NCBI RefSeq assembly: GCF_013155335.1
Contig: NZ_JABJQZ010000007.1
Location: 51,626-115,625 of the forward strand
Reading direction: 5' to 3'
Origin: Nocardioides sp. zg-1230
GTDB taxonomy: Bacteria; Actinomycetota; Actinomycetes; Propionibacteriales; Nocardioidaceae
DNA length: 64,000 nucleotides
Part shown: one piece after another, positions 31,065 to 39,209 of the stretch
Layout of the letters: the number at the start of each line of letters is the position of its first letter
How positions within the stretch are numbered: the first letter of the stretch is position 1
Position numbers and translations under genes: made by a program
The notes under the pieces: model-generated
What the model was told of the DNA's origin: nothing
What the model saw: the letters and a program-made list of their open reading frames with translations, nothing else
The model's database searches: none

Positions 31065-31098
31065 ACACCCGAACCTACGTTCCCGTAGGTCCGGGTGT
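31065..31098 (-). terminator. Strong hairpin terminator downstream of tRNA-Pro
   Basis: An inverted repeat with 7 bp (ACACCCG/CGGGTGT), one A/C mismatch, then 7 bp (ACCTACG/CGTAGGT) closes a TTCC loop. Read leftward it is followed by TTCTTCATTT, a partial U-tract, and it lies 23 bases after the tRNA 3' end. It is therefore the likely rho-independent terminator of the tRNA. Being symmetric, it also faces the IS481 remnant. Confidence 0.8.
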
Positions 31099-31121
31099 CC
31101 ACGATGTCCTGAGACATCACA

Positions 31122-31198
<77 letters not shown>

Positions 31199-31377
31199 AG
31201 TGCCCCCGGCGCGAGGCCTGCGGAGCGAGGGGAACACTACCGCAGCCCCTCCGCGGTCACGGAATCGACCCGCCACTGGCCCCCGGCAGTAGTCCGAGTG
31301 GGCCATTTGTCGCGAAACCCCGTGAGCGACGACGGCGGTCGTCCGACCATGGACCGTCGACCCGTGGGGGGTTCCAG

Positions 31378-32055
31378 ATGCCAGTACTGCAGCGCGCCGG
31401 TCTGCTGCTCGCCGCGACCGCGGCGGCCGTCGGCCTGGTCCTCGTCGCGCCCGCGCACGCGGCGCCGGAGACCGTCGTACGTGAGGAGGCTCGCACGGCC
31501 GAGGCTGTCGCCGAGGCGATGGCGCTGGCCGAGCAGCTCGCCGAGCGGCAGCAGACCCTCGCGGTGCTCAACCGTCAGGCCGACGCCCGCGACCGCGCTC
31601 TGATCGGCTACCGCGCAGTGCTCGCGCGCTACGGCTACGACGGCGACCCGGACGCGGTGCGCGCCGTCCTGCCGCTGTCGTCGTACGACCTCTCCGCCGG
31701 GTTCGGGCTGACCGGTCCCCTGTGGGAGGCCGAGCACGGGGGGCAGGACTTCGGCGCGTACGCCGGGGAGCCGCTGGTCGCGGTCGCCGACGGGGTCGTC
31801 ACCGAGGTGGCGTACGCCGGTCCCTACGGCCTGCGCACGATCCTCACGCTCCCCGACGGCACGGAGGTCTGGTACTGCCACCAGACCGACGCGACCGTGG
31901 TCGCCGGTCAGGAGGTCGGCATCGCGGACGTCATCGGCAGCGTCGGCTCGACGGGCAACTCCACCGGGCCGCACCTCCACCTCGAGGTGCGTCCGGCAGC
32001 CGGCAGCCCGGTGGATCCGATGGAGTGGCTGCGGAGCCAGGGCCTCGAGCCCTGA
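31378..32055 (+). CDS. Secreted M23-family peptidase (LytM/peptidoglycan endopeptidase-like)
   Basis: This 225-residue protein begins with a signal peptide (basic N-terminus, GLLLAATAAAVGLVLVAPAHAA). A coiled-coil helix (about residues 35-80) precedes the M23 domain. Zinc and catalytic residues are visible: HGGQDFG (H-x3-D) and GNSTGPHLHLEV (HxH). Such proteins cleave peptide cross-links in peptidoglycan or activate other hydrolases. ATG at 31378 has a ggggggttcc run 5' of it. It is convergent with der, with a 21-base gap. Confidence 0.92.
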   Translation: MPVLQRAGLLLAATAAAVGLVLVAPAHAAPETVVREEARTAEAVAEAMALAEQLAERQQTLAVLNRQADARDRALIGYRAVLARYGYDGDPDAVRAVLPLSSYDLSAGFGLTGPLWEAEHGGQDFGAYAGEPLVAVADGVVTEVAYAGPYGLRTILTLPDGTEVWYCHQTDATVVAGQEVGIADVIGSVGSTGNSTGPHLHLEVRPAAGSPVDPMEWLRSQGLEP

Positions 32056-32076
32056 GCGCTGCCGACCCACGTGGGG

Positions 32077-33444
32077 TCAGCGCTTGCGCTTCTCGCGCGG
32101 CTTCTGCTGGATGATGATCGGCGTGCCGACGAAGCCGAACTCCTCGCGCAGTCGCCGCTCGACGAAACGCTCGTAGGCGGCGTCGAGCTTGCCGCTGGTG
32201 AAGAGCACGAACGTCGGCGGGGCCACGGACGGCTGCGTGGCGAAGAGGATCTTCGGTTGCTTGCCGCTGCGGACGGGGTGCGGGTGCTCGGCGACGAGAC
32301 GGCCCAGGAACGTGTTGAGCGCGCCCGTGCCGATGCGGGTCTCCCAGCCCTCGAGCGCCTTGTCGATCGCCGGGACGAGGCGGTCGACGTGCCAGCCGGT
32401 GCGGGCGGTGAAGTTGATCCGCGGCGCCCACTTGAGCTGGACGAGGTCACGCTCGATCTCGCGCTCGAGGTAGTAGCGGCGCTCCTCGTCGACGAGGTCC
32501 CACTTGTTGAAGGCGATGACCATGGCCCGGCCGGCGTCGCGGATCGTCTGGATGATCCGCATGTCCTGCTCGGAGACGGTCTCGCTGGCGTCGAGCACCA
32601 GGACCGCCACCTCGGCCCGGTCGATCGCGGTGGTGGTGCGCAGCGAGGCGTAGTACTCGTGGCCGGAGGCCTGGTTGACGCGCTTGCGGATGCCGGCGGT
32701 GTCGATGAAGCGCCAGGTGCGGTCACCGAGCTGGATCAGCTCGTCGACCGGGTCGACCGTGGTGCCGGCGGCGTTGTCGACGACGACCCGGTCCTCCTTG
32801 GCCAGCATGTTGAGCAGCGAGGACTTGCCGACGTTGGGCTTGCCGACGATGGCGATGCGCCGCGGGCCGCCGACCTCGTCGAAGGACTCGTCCGGGGTCT
32901 CGGGGAGCGCCGCGAGGATCGCGTCGAGCATCTCGCCGGACCCGCGACCGTGGAGCGCCGAGACGGCGAAGGGCTCGCCCAGCCCGAGGTTCCACAGGCC
33001 GTAGGCCTCGGCCTCGGTGCGCTGGTCGTCGACCTTGTTGGCGGCGAGCACGACCGGCTTGCCCGACTTCCGCAGGATGCGGACGACGGCCTCGTCCGCG
33101 TCGGTGATCCCGACGGTCGCGTCGACGACGAACAACACCGCGTCGGCCAGCGAGACCGCCACCTCGGCCTGCCCGGCGATGCGCTCGGCGAGCCCACGGG
33201 CGTCGGGGTCCCAGCCGCCGGTGTCGACGACGGTGAACGCGCGGCCGGCCCAGTTGGCGTCGTAGGAGACCCGGTCGCGGGTCACGCCCGGGCGGTCCTC
33301 CACGACGGCCTCGCGGCGGCCGATGATCCGGTTGACGAGGGTGGACTTGCCCACGTTGGGTCGGCCCACGACCGCCAGGACCGGGGTGGGCCCGGTCGGC
33401 TCGTCGGTGGACGCGGACGCGAGGTCGGCGTCGTAGTCAGTCAT
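32077..33444 (-). CDS. der: GTPase Der (EngA), ribosome assembly
   Basis: This 455-residue protein has the diagnostic tandem G domains: GRPNVGKST near residue 27 with DTGGW and NKVD, and GKPNVGKSS near 200 with DTAGI and NKWD. A C-terminal KH-like domain follows, ending in a basic KPREKRKR tail. Der acts in 50S subunit maturation and is essential. The N-terminus has a short acidic extension. It is the last gene of the leftward run that includes plsC-like, cmk and tyrA. Confidence 0.98.
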   Translation of the reverse strand: MTDYDADLASASTDEPTGPTPVLAVVGRPNVGKSTLVNRIIGRREAVVEDRPGVTRDRVSYDANWAGRAFTVVDTGGWDPDARGLAERIAGQAEVAVSLADAVLFVVDATVGITDADEAVVRILRKSGKPVVLAANKVDDQRTEAEAYGLWNLGLGEPFAVSALHGRGSGEMLDAILAALPETPDESFDEVGGPRRIAIVGKPNVGKSSLLNMLAKEDRVVVDNAAGTTVDPVDELIQLGDRTWRFIDTAGIRKRVNQASGHEYYASLRTTTAIDRAEVAVLVLDASETVSEQDMRIIQTIRDAGRAMVIAFNKWDLVDEERRYYLEREIERDLVQLKWAPRINFTARTGWHVDRLVPAIDKALEGWETRIGTGALNTFLGRLVAEHPHPVRSGKQPKILFATQPSVAPPTFVLFTSGKLDAAYERFVERRLREEFGFVGTPIIIQQKPREKRKR

Positions 33445-33450
33445 GGGTGA

Positions 33451-34200
33451 TCACAGCTCTCTGGATGGCTCGACGAGCCCGGTGTCGGGGTCGTCCTCGG
33501 ATTGTCCCGCAGGAAGCGGCCCGGGCAAGGATCGGCGCGTGTCGGCGAGCGCGGTGGCCAGCTCGGACAGCAGGTGCCCCCGGAGCAACACCGACGTGGC
33601 GGCCACGTGTTCCCGGGTGCGGGGCCATGCCTGCTGTGTCGTCCGCCACGGCGTCCCGAAGACGATGTCGACGGGGTCCCCGCGACCGGGCAGCGTGTTG
33701 GCGCCGCCCCCGGTCGGGCGGGTGCCGAGCATCGTGACGGGGACGACCGGCGCGCCCGTGACGAGCGCGAGGTAGGCGGCGCCGTGGTGGAAGCGGTGCA
33801 GCTCGCCGGAGCCGCGGGTGCCCTCGGGGAAGATCCCGGCCACTCCCCCGTCCCGGACGACCCGCAGGCACGACCGGATCGCGCCCGGGTCGGCGTGGAA
33901 GCGGTCGAGGGGGATCTGCCCCGAGGCACGCAGGAAGCGTCCGAGCCGTCCCGAGAACATCTCCTGCTTGGTCAGCGCGTGCACCGGGCGGGGCGAGAAC
34001 ACCGCGAGCAGCGGGCCGTCGATGATGCCGATGTGGTTGCTCGCGAGGATGACGCCGCCCGACGCCGGCACGCGGTCGGCGTGGTGCACCACCACCGGCC
34101 AGCGGGTCCGCACCAGCCGCGCCGCAGGCGGGCGCAGCAGGTGCAGCAGCCGGGTGGCGGGGTGCTCGTCGGCGCTGGCGGGAAGGTCCGCCCGGGTCAC
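33451..34200 (-). CDS. 1-acyl-glycerol-3-phosphate acyltransferase-like (PlsC family)
   Basis: This 249-residue protein starts at GTG 34198-34200 overlapping the cmk stop by 4 bases. It carries the acyltransferase motifs SNHIGIID (H-x4-D, motif I), QIPLDRF (motif II region) and FPEGTRG (motif III), then a VVPVTMLG motif IV segment. It transfers acyl chains to lysophosphatidate or a related lipid. The gene between cmk and der is a PlsC homolog in many actinobacteria. The open frame upstream of 34200 is a shadow of cmk. Confidence 0.92.
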   Translation of the reverse strand: MTRADLPASADEHPATRLLHLLRPPAARLVRTRWPVVVHHADRVPASGGVILASNHIGIIDGPLLAVFSPRPVHALTKQEMFSGRLGRFLRASGQIPLDRFHADPGAIRSCLRVVRDGGVAGIFPEGTRGSGELHRFHHGAAYLALVTGAPVVPVTMLGTRPTGGGANTLPGRGDPVDIVFGTPWRTTQQAWPRTREHVAATSVLLRGHLLSELATALADTRRSLPGPLPAGQSEDDPDTGLVEPSREL

Positions 34201-34886
34201 GCTCGCTCGGCCCCGGTGGCCAGCGCGACGATCCGGTCGATGACCTCGGCGAGGGTGAGGTGCGTGCTGTCGACGTGGACGGCGCCCTCGGCCATGGTCA
34301 GGGGGGCGGTGGCCCGCCCGGAGTCGATGCGGTCGCGCTCGAGGAGGGACTGCTGGGTGCTGGCCACGTCGGTACCGCCCTGCTCGGCCGTACGACGCTG
34401 CGCGCGGGCGTCGGGGTCGGCGCTGAGGTAGACCTTGACCTCGGCCTGCGGCCACACGACGGACCCGATGTCGCGGCCCTCCACGACGATGCCGCCCTCG
34501 CCGATGGCCTCCCGCTGCAGGTCGAGCAGGCGCCCCCGCACCTCCGGCACGGCACTGACCGGGCTGACGGCGGCGTTGACCTCGTCGCTGCGGATCGCCA
34601 CCGAGACGTCGGTGCCGTCGACCACGATGGTCGGCGCCAGCGGGTCGGTGCCGGACTCGATCGTGGGCCGTCCGGCTGCGGCGGCGACCGCTGCCTCGTC
34701 TCGTACGTCGATGCCCTCGCGGAGCAGCCACCACGTCATCGCCCGGAACATCGCGCCGGTGTCGAGGTAGCGCAGGCCCAGCCGCTCGGCCACGCCGCGC
34801 GAGGTGCTCGACTTGCCCGAGCCGGACGTGCCGTCGACGGCGATGACGAGGGACCCGGTCCGGGAGGTGCTGGCGGCGGTGCTCAC
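34197..34886 (-). CDS. cmk: Cytidylate kinase
   Basis: This 229-residue protein starts at GTG 34884-34886. P-loop VDGTSGSGKSSTSRG at about residue 18, LGLRYLDTGAMFRAMTWW (CMP-binding region), VEGRDIGSVVWP and RRTAEQG lid motifs are all present. It phosphorylates CMP and dCMP. It follows tyrA by 11 bases and precedes the acyltransferase with a 4-base overlap. Confidence 0.96.
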   Translation of the reverse strand: MSTAASTSRTGSLVIAVDGTSGSGKSSTSRGVAERLGLRYLDTGAMFRAMTWWLLREGIDVRDEAAVAAAAGRPTIESGTDPLAPTIVVDGTDVSVAIRSDEVNAAVSPVSAVPEVRGRLLDLQREAIGEGGIVVEGRDIGSVVWPQAEVKVYLSADPDARAQRRTAEQGGTDVASTQQSLLERDRIDSGRATAPLTMAEGAVHVDSTHLTLAEVIDRIVALATGAERA

Positions 34887-34897
34887 GGGCGAGAAGG

Positions 34898-35995
34898 TTA
34901 CCGGTGGGTCGTCCACCCGCGGGATTCGAGAGCCGCGAGCAGGCGCTCGGCGCTGCCCCGCTCGACGACCAGCTCGGTGAGGCCCACCGGGCGTCCCGGG
35001 TCGTGATCGATGTGGACGTCCTCGATGTTGACGCCGATCTCCCCCGCGTCGCCGAAGAGGCGAGCCAGCTCGCCCGGGTGGTCGGGTACCGCGACGAAGA
35101 CCGAGCGCGTGGGACGCGCGGGGCCGCCGTGCTTGCCCGGGATCGCCGCCGTCCCCGCGTTGCCGCGGGTCAGGATCTCGACGAGGTCGGAACCGGCGTC
35201 GGACGCGACCGCGGTCATCAGGGCGTCGAGGTCGGCGCGGACCTCGGCCAGCAGGTCGAGCACCGCCTCGGAGTTGGCCTCGAGGATCTGCTGCCAGAGC
35301 TCGGGGTCGCTGGCCGCGACCCGCGTCACGTCGCGGACGCCCTGGCCCGACAGCGCGAGGTGCTCGGCGGGGGCGGTGGCGAGGCGCCCGGCGACAAGCA
35401 CGGCCGCGAGGTGGGGCAGGTGGGAGATGCGGGCGACCGCCTGGTCGTGCTCGGTCGGATCCATGACGATCGGGGCGGCGCCGCACTCGAGCACGAGGGC
35501 CTCCACGAGCCGTACGGCGTCGGGGCGTGCATGCGGGTGCGGCGTGACGGCCCAGGGCCTTCCGTCGAAGAGCGCGGCGCTGGCGGCGAGTGGGCCCGAG
35601 CGCTCGCTGCCGGCCATCGGGTGCGAGCCGACGTAGCGGGCTAGGTCGTCGGCGTCGACGCGGGCCGCCACCTCCTCGAGCGGGGCGGCCTTCACGCTGC
35701 CGACGTCGGTGACCACGGCCGCGGTGCGGGCGAGGGCGTCCACGATCGCGTCGCCGACCGCGGCGGGCGGCACCGCCACGACGACCAGCTGCGGCCGGTC
35801 GCCGGGCCGCGCAGCGCGTCCGGCGCCGAGGCCGTGTGCGGTGCGGACGTTCTCCTCGGAGGTGTCGCGCAGGACGACGTCGATGCCGAGGCGGGTGCAG
35901 ACCAGGGCGATCGACGTGCCGATCAGCCCGGCCCCGACGACCTCCACCGGCCCGGTGAGGGCCGGCAGGGCCACCTCGGACCGGGGGTCAGTCAT
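34898..35995 (-). CDS. tyrA: Prephenate dehydrogenase with C-terminal ACT domain
   Basis: The 365-residue enzyme has an N-terminal NAD-binding motif VVGAGLIGTSIAL, the VVTDVGSVKAAP and GSHPMAGSERSG signatures, and a helical domain containing HDQAVARISHLPHLAA. About 80 C-terminal residues (RSVFVAVPDHPGELARLF, VNIEDVHIDHD) form an ACT domain for likely tyrosine feedback. It converts prephenate to 4-hydroxyphenylpyruvate. It overlaps aroH by 8 bases, so the two tyrosine-branch steps are coupled. Confidence 0.96.
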   Translation of the reverse strand: MTDPRSEVALPALTGPVEVVGAGLIGTSIALVCTRLGIDVVLRDTSEENVRTAHGLGAGRAARPGDRPQLVVVAVPPAAVGDAIVDALARTAAVVTDVGSVKAAPLEEVAARVDADDLARYVGSHPMAGSERSGPLAASAALFDGRPWAVTPHPHARPDAVRLVEALVLECGAAPIVMDPTEHDQAVARISHLPHLAAVLVAGRLATAPAEHLALSGQGVRDVTRVAASDPELWQQILEANSEAVLDLLAEVRADLDALMTAVASDAGSDLVEILTRGNAGTAAIPGKHGGPARPTRSVFVAVPDHPGELARLFGDAGEIGVNIEDVHIDHDPGRPVGLTELVVERGSAERLLAALESRGWTTHR

Positions 35996-36365
35996 GGCTG
36001 GTGGTGCGCGCCAGGTCGCGGCGCAGGTTGGCCGCCCCGTGGAGGTAGGCGTGGGTGATCTCCGCCCGCGGCAGGTCGGTCTCGACGTGCGCCATCAGCC
36101 GGACCACCCGCGGCATCGAGCCCTCGATCTCGAGCTCGCGCGCGCAGACCAGCGGGACGTCGGAGAAGCCGAGCTGGCGGGCGGCGTAGGCCGGGAACTC
36201 GCTGGTGAGGTCGCTGGTCGCGGTGAAGATGATCGAGATGAAGTCGTCGACCGCGAGGTCGTTGGCTTCCATCACGTCGGTCACGAGCTCCGCCACCCGG
36301 TCCAGCATGTGCTCGCGGGTGTCCTCCTCGAGCTGGGTCGCCCCACGCACTGCTCTCACTGCCAC
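35988..36365 (-). CDS. aroH: Chorismate mutase, AroH type
   Basis: This 125-residue monofunctional mutase of the alpha/beta trimeric AroH family has VRAVRGATQLEEDT at the N-terminus (catalytic Arg region), MLDRVAELVTDVMEANDL, DFISIIFTATSDLTSEFPAYAAR and VPLVCARELEIEGSMPRVVRLMAHV. It makes prephenate for the adjacent tyrA product. The start is a GTG at 36363-36365; another GTG two codons further in is also possible. Confidence 0.95.
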   Translation of the reverse strand: MAVRAVRGATQLEEDTREHMLDRVAELVTDVMEANDLAVDDFISIIFTATSDLTSEFPAYAARQLGFSDVPLVCARELEIEGSMPRVVRLMAHVETDLPRAEITHAYLHGAANLRRDLARTTSHD

Positions 36366-36390
36366 GGCACGAGCCTAGCCGCGTCGGGAC

Positions 36391-37194
36391 TCAGAGCTGC
36401 GCGCTGTCCATCAGCTCACCGAGCTCGGCCACGGTCAGCTCGCGCATCTCCCCCGACCGCAGCCTGGACAGGGTGACGGGACCGATCTGCGTGCGGGTCA
36501 GCCGGGTCACGGGGTGCCCGACGTGCGCGAGCAGGCGCCGCACGATGCGGTTGCGACCCTCGTGGATGGTGAGCTCGACGATCGAGCGGTTGCTGCCCTC
36601 GCGTCGTGGGTCGCCGCCGACCACGCGGGCCTTGGTGACCGCGACCGGGCCGTCGTCGAGGGTGACGCCGGCGAGCAGCTCGCGGACCGTGCGCACGTGC
36701 ACCTCCCCCTCCACCTCGGCGACGTAGGTCTTGTCCACCTCGTGCGAGGGGTGGGCGAGGTGCTGGGCGAAGTCGCCGTCGTTGGTGAGGATGATCAGGC
36801 CCTCGGTGTCGGTGTCGAGCCGGCCGACGTGGAAGAGCCGCTCGGGCCGGTCGGCGACGAGGTCGCCGAGGGTGCGCCGGCCCTCGGGGTCCGACATCGT
36901 CGAGACGACCCCGCGGGGCTTGTTGAGGACGAGGTAGACCTTGTCGCTGATCGGCGGCAGTCGCTTGCCCTCGACGCGGATGACCGCCGTGCGGGGGTCG
37001 ACCTTGGTGCCGAGCCTGGTCACGACCTCCCCATCGACCTCGACGAGCCCGTCGAGCATCAGCTCCTCGCACTTGCGGCGGCTGGCGACACCGGACTGGG
37101 CGAGCAGCTTCTGCAGCCGGATCAAGCCGTCCTCGTCGGTGGCCGGGCGCTGGGAGGCGGGCTGGTCGTTGTCGGGGGCGTCGTGCGGCTTCAT
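36391..37194 (-). CDS. RluB/RsuA-family 23S rRNA pseudouridine synthase
   Basis: The protein of about 267 residues has an acidic leader, an S4 RNA-binding domain (LIRLQKLLAQSGVASRRKCEEL) and a catalytic domain. The domain has the signature GRLDTDTEGLIILTNDG (catalytic Asp in RLD), NKPRGVVST, EVDKTYVAEVEG and EGRNRIVRRLLAHVGHPV. I choose ATG 37192-37194, with AGG five bases upstream, over the GTG one codon earlier. In many actinobacteria this gene follows scpB, as here. Confidence 0.93.
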   Translation of the reverse strand: MKPHDAPDNDQPASQRPATDEDGLIRLQKLLAQSGVASRRKCEELMLDGLVEVDGEVVTRLGTKVDPRTAVIRVEGKRLPPISDKVYLVLNKPRGVVSTMSDPEGRRTLGDLVADRPERLFHVGRLDTDTEGLIILTNDGDFAQHLAHPSHEVDKTYVAEVEGEVHVRTVRELLAGVTLDDGPVAVTKARVVGGDPRREGSNRSIVELTIHEGRNRIVRRLLAHVGHPVTRLTRTQIGPVTLSRLRSGEMRELTVAELGELMDSAQL

Positions 37195-37210
37195 CACGTC
37201 CTCGGGGTGT

Positions 37211-37951
37211 TCATGCGATCTCGGTCCCGCCGTCGGGCTCGGTGCCGTCGCCGGAGTGCGGCGACGGGTGGCGCACCGGCGCGGGCGGGGCGGTGGGGGT
37301 GGGTTCGGGGGCGGGCTCGCCAGTGGGTTCGGGCGCGGGCTCGGCGGGCTCGACAGTGGCGTCCAGGCCGGCCACGCTGGCCAGCTCGTCCTCGAGGTCG
37401 TCCATGTCGGGCAGGTAGGGCGCGAGCTCGGGCAGCTCCTCGAGCGAGGTGATGCCGATGCGCTCGAGGAAGTAGGACGTCGTGCGGTAGAGGTTGGCGC
37501 CGCTCTGCTCGTCCTGGCCGGCCTCCTCGACCAGCCCGCGGGTCAGGAGGGTGCGCATCACGCCGTCGACGTTGACCCCGCGGATCGCCGACACCCGGGC
37601 GCGCGAGACCGGCTGCTTGTAGGCGACCACCGACAGGGTCTCCAGCGCGGCCTGCGTGAGCCGGGCCTGCTGCCCCTCGAGCACGAACGACTCGACGACC
37701 CCGGCGAGCTCCGGGCGCGAGTAGAAGCGCCAGCCTCCGGCGACCGACCGCAGGTCGAAGCCGCGGCCCTGCTCGGCGTACTCGGCTGCCAGCCCCTCGA
37801 GCGCGGCCTCGACCTCCTCGACGGGGTGACCCACGACCGAGGCCAGGCGCACGGTGGCCAGCGGCTCGTCGGAGACCATCAGGATCGCCTCGAGCGCCGG
37901 GCGCAGCTCGGCAACCGCCACGTCCAGGGTGCTGTCGGGGTGCTCGCTCAC
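37211..37951 (-). CDS. scpB: Segregation and condensation protein B
   Basis: The 246-residue protein carries two winged-helix domains: LRPALEAILMVSDEPL with LASVVG, and LTQAALETLSVVAYKQPVSR with IRGVNVDGVMRTLLTRGLVEE. It ends in TTSYFLERIGITSLEELPEL, the classical ScpB tail motif. A 60-residue Pro/Glu/Ala-rich extension follows. It works with ScpA and an SMC protein in chromosome condensation. GTG start overlaps the scpA stop by 4 bases. Confidence 0.95.
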   Translation of the reverse strand: MSEHPDSTLDVAVAELRPALEAILMVSDEPLATVRLASVVGHPVEEVEAALEGLAAEYAEQGRGFDLRSVAGGWRFYSRPELAGVVESFVLEGQQARLTQAALETLSVVAYKQPVSRARVSAIRGVNVDGVMRTLLTRGLVEEAGQDEQSGANLYRTTSYFLERIGITSLEELPELAPYLPDMDDLEDELASVAGLDATVEPAEPAPEPTGEPAPEPTPTAPPAPVRHPSPHSGDGTEPDGGTEIA

Positions 37952-38856
37952 TGGTCCTCCTCGCGCTCGTCTGCCGGCGACGGCATGGCCGCCTCATCAT
38001 CATCGTCGCCCGGCGGGGCTCCGTCGAACTCGTCGTGGATGTCCACCTCGCCGTCCTCCGCACCGGTCCAACGCACGGTCAGCTCGCCCAGTGGTGTCAC
38101 CTGGTCGAAGGACACCGCACCCTCGCGGAACAGCTCGAGAAGGGACAGGAAGCGGGCGACCGTGGTCAGCCGGTCGGGCGAGTCGCCGCACAACGCCCGG
38201 AAGGTCATCGTGCCGCTGCGCCGCAGCCGGTCGACGACGAGCTGGGCCTGCTCGCGCACGCTCACCTTGGCGGCGTGGATGTGCTGCAGCGACACCTCGA
38301 GGACCGGCTTGGGCTCCATCGCCCGCGCGGCGAGGCGGGCGAACTCGTCGAGCCCGATGCCGATCAGCACGTCGGGCAGCAGCGTCGCGAAGCGCTCCTC
38401 GAGGCCCACCGCGCGCGGGTGCCGGCGCGACTCCGAGGACAGTCGTTCCTCCAGCACCGAGGCCACCTGCTTGAACGCGCGGTACTGCATGAGCCGGGCG
38501 AAGAGCAGGTCGCGTGCCTCGAGCAGGGCGAGGTCCTCCTCGTCCTCCACGTCGCCCTGCGGAAGCAGGCGGGCCGCCTTGAGGTCGAGCAGCGTCGCGG
38601 CCACCAGCAGGAACGAGGTGGTCTGCTCGAGGTCCCAGGCGTCACCCAGGTTCTTCACGTGGGCGATGAACTCGTCGGTGACCTGGGACAGCGCGACCTC
38701 GGTGATGTCGAGCTTGTGCTTGGCGATGAGCCCGAGCAGCAGGTCGAAGGGCCCCTCGAAGTTGTCCAGGCGTACGGCGAACGCCGGGACCTCGCTGCCC
38801 GGCTCGAGCGTGCCGCCGGACGAGGGGTCCGGGGCGGCGGGGCGGCCGGTGCTCAC
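37948..38856 (-). CDS. scpA: Segregation and condensation protein A (kleisin)
   Basis: This 302-residue kleisin has FAVRLDNFEGPFDLLLGLIAKHKLDI (N-terminal SMC-binding helix region), TTSFLLVAATLLDLKAARLLP, and a C-terminal winged helix around VARFLSLLELFREGAVSFDQ. The acidic C-terminus is variable. It bridges SMC heads together with ScpB. It overlaps the upstream small gene by 4 bases. Confidence 0.96.
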   Translation of the reverse strand: MSTGRPAAPDPSSGGTLEPGSEVPAFAVRLDNFEGPFDLLLGLIAKHKLDITEVALSQVTDEFIAHVKNLGDAWDLEQTTSFLLVAATLLDLKAARLLPQGDVEDEEDLALLEARDLLFARLMQYRAFKQVASVLEERLSSESRRHPRAVGLEERFATLLPDVLIGIGLDEFARLAARAMEPKPVLEVSLQHIHAAKVSVREQAQLVVDRLRRSGTMTFRALCGDSPDRLTTVARFLSLLELFREGAVSFDQVTPLGELTVRWTGAEDGEVDIHDEFDGAPPGDDDDEAAMPSPADEREEDQ

Positions 38857-39209
38857 TCGTCGAGCAGCCGCTGCACCAGCGCGCTGTCGGCGCCCTGGGC
38901 CTCGAGGTCGGCGAGCACGAGCGCCAGCGCCTCCCGGACCAGGCGGCCGCGGTCGACGGCGAGCCCGTGCTCGCGACGCAGCGTGAGGCGGGCGTGCTCG
39001 ATGTCGAGCAGCTCGTCGGAGGTGACGTACACCGTCATCTTCTCGTCGTGCCGCACCCGGCCACTCGGCTTGCGCGGGCCCGCGGGCTCGCCAGGATCGG
39101 GGTTGGTGTCGGCCACGGCTCGCACACGGCGCGGGCGCTGCTCGGGAGCGGGCTCGGGGGCGGCGTCGGAGGTCGGCCGGAACAGGTCGTCCGCCGCCGG
39201 CATGCTCAC
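38853..39209 (-). CDS. Small conserved protein between parA and scpA, RHH/CopG-like
   Basis: This protein of about 118 residues starts at GTG 39207-39209 (GTGA overlap with the parA stop) or at ATG 39201-39203. A disordered Pro/Arg-rich half (1-55) is followed by KMTVYVTSDELLDIEHARL, REHGLAVDRGRLVREALALVLADLE. This resembles a ribbon-helix-helix start (a short strand and two helices). An equivalent small gene is present at this place in other actinobacteria. It may pair with the ParA-like ATPase as a DNA-binding partner. That is inference. Confidence 0.7.
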   Translation of the reverse strand: MSMPAADDLFRPTSDAAPEPAPEQRPRRVRAVADTNPDPGEPAGPRKPSGRVRHDEKMTVYVTSDELLDIEHARLTLRREHGLAVDRGRLVREALALVLADLEAQGADSALVQRLLDE

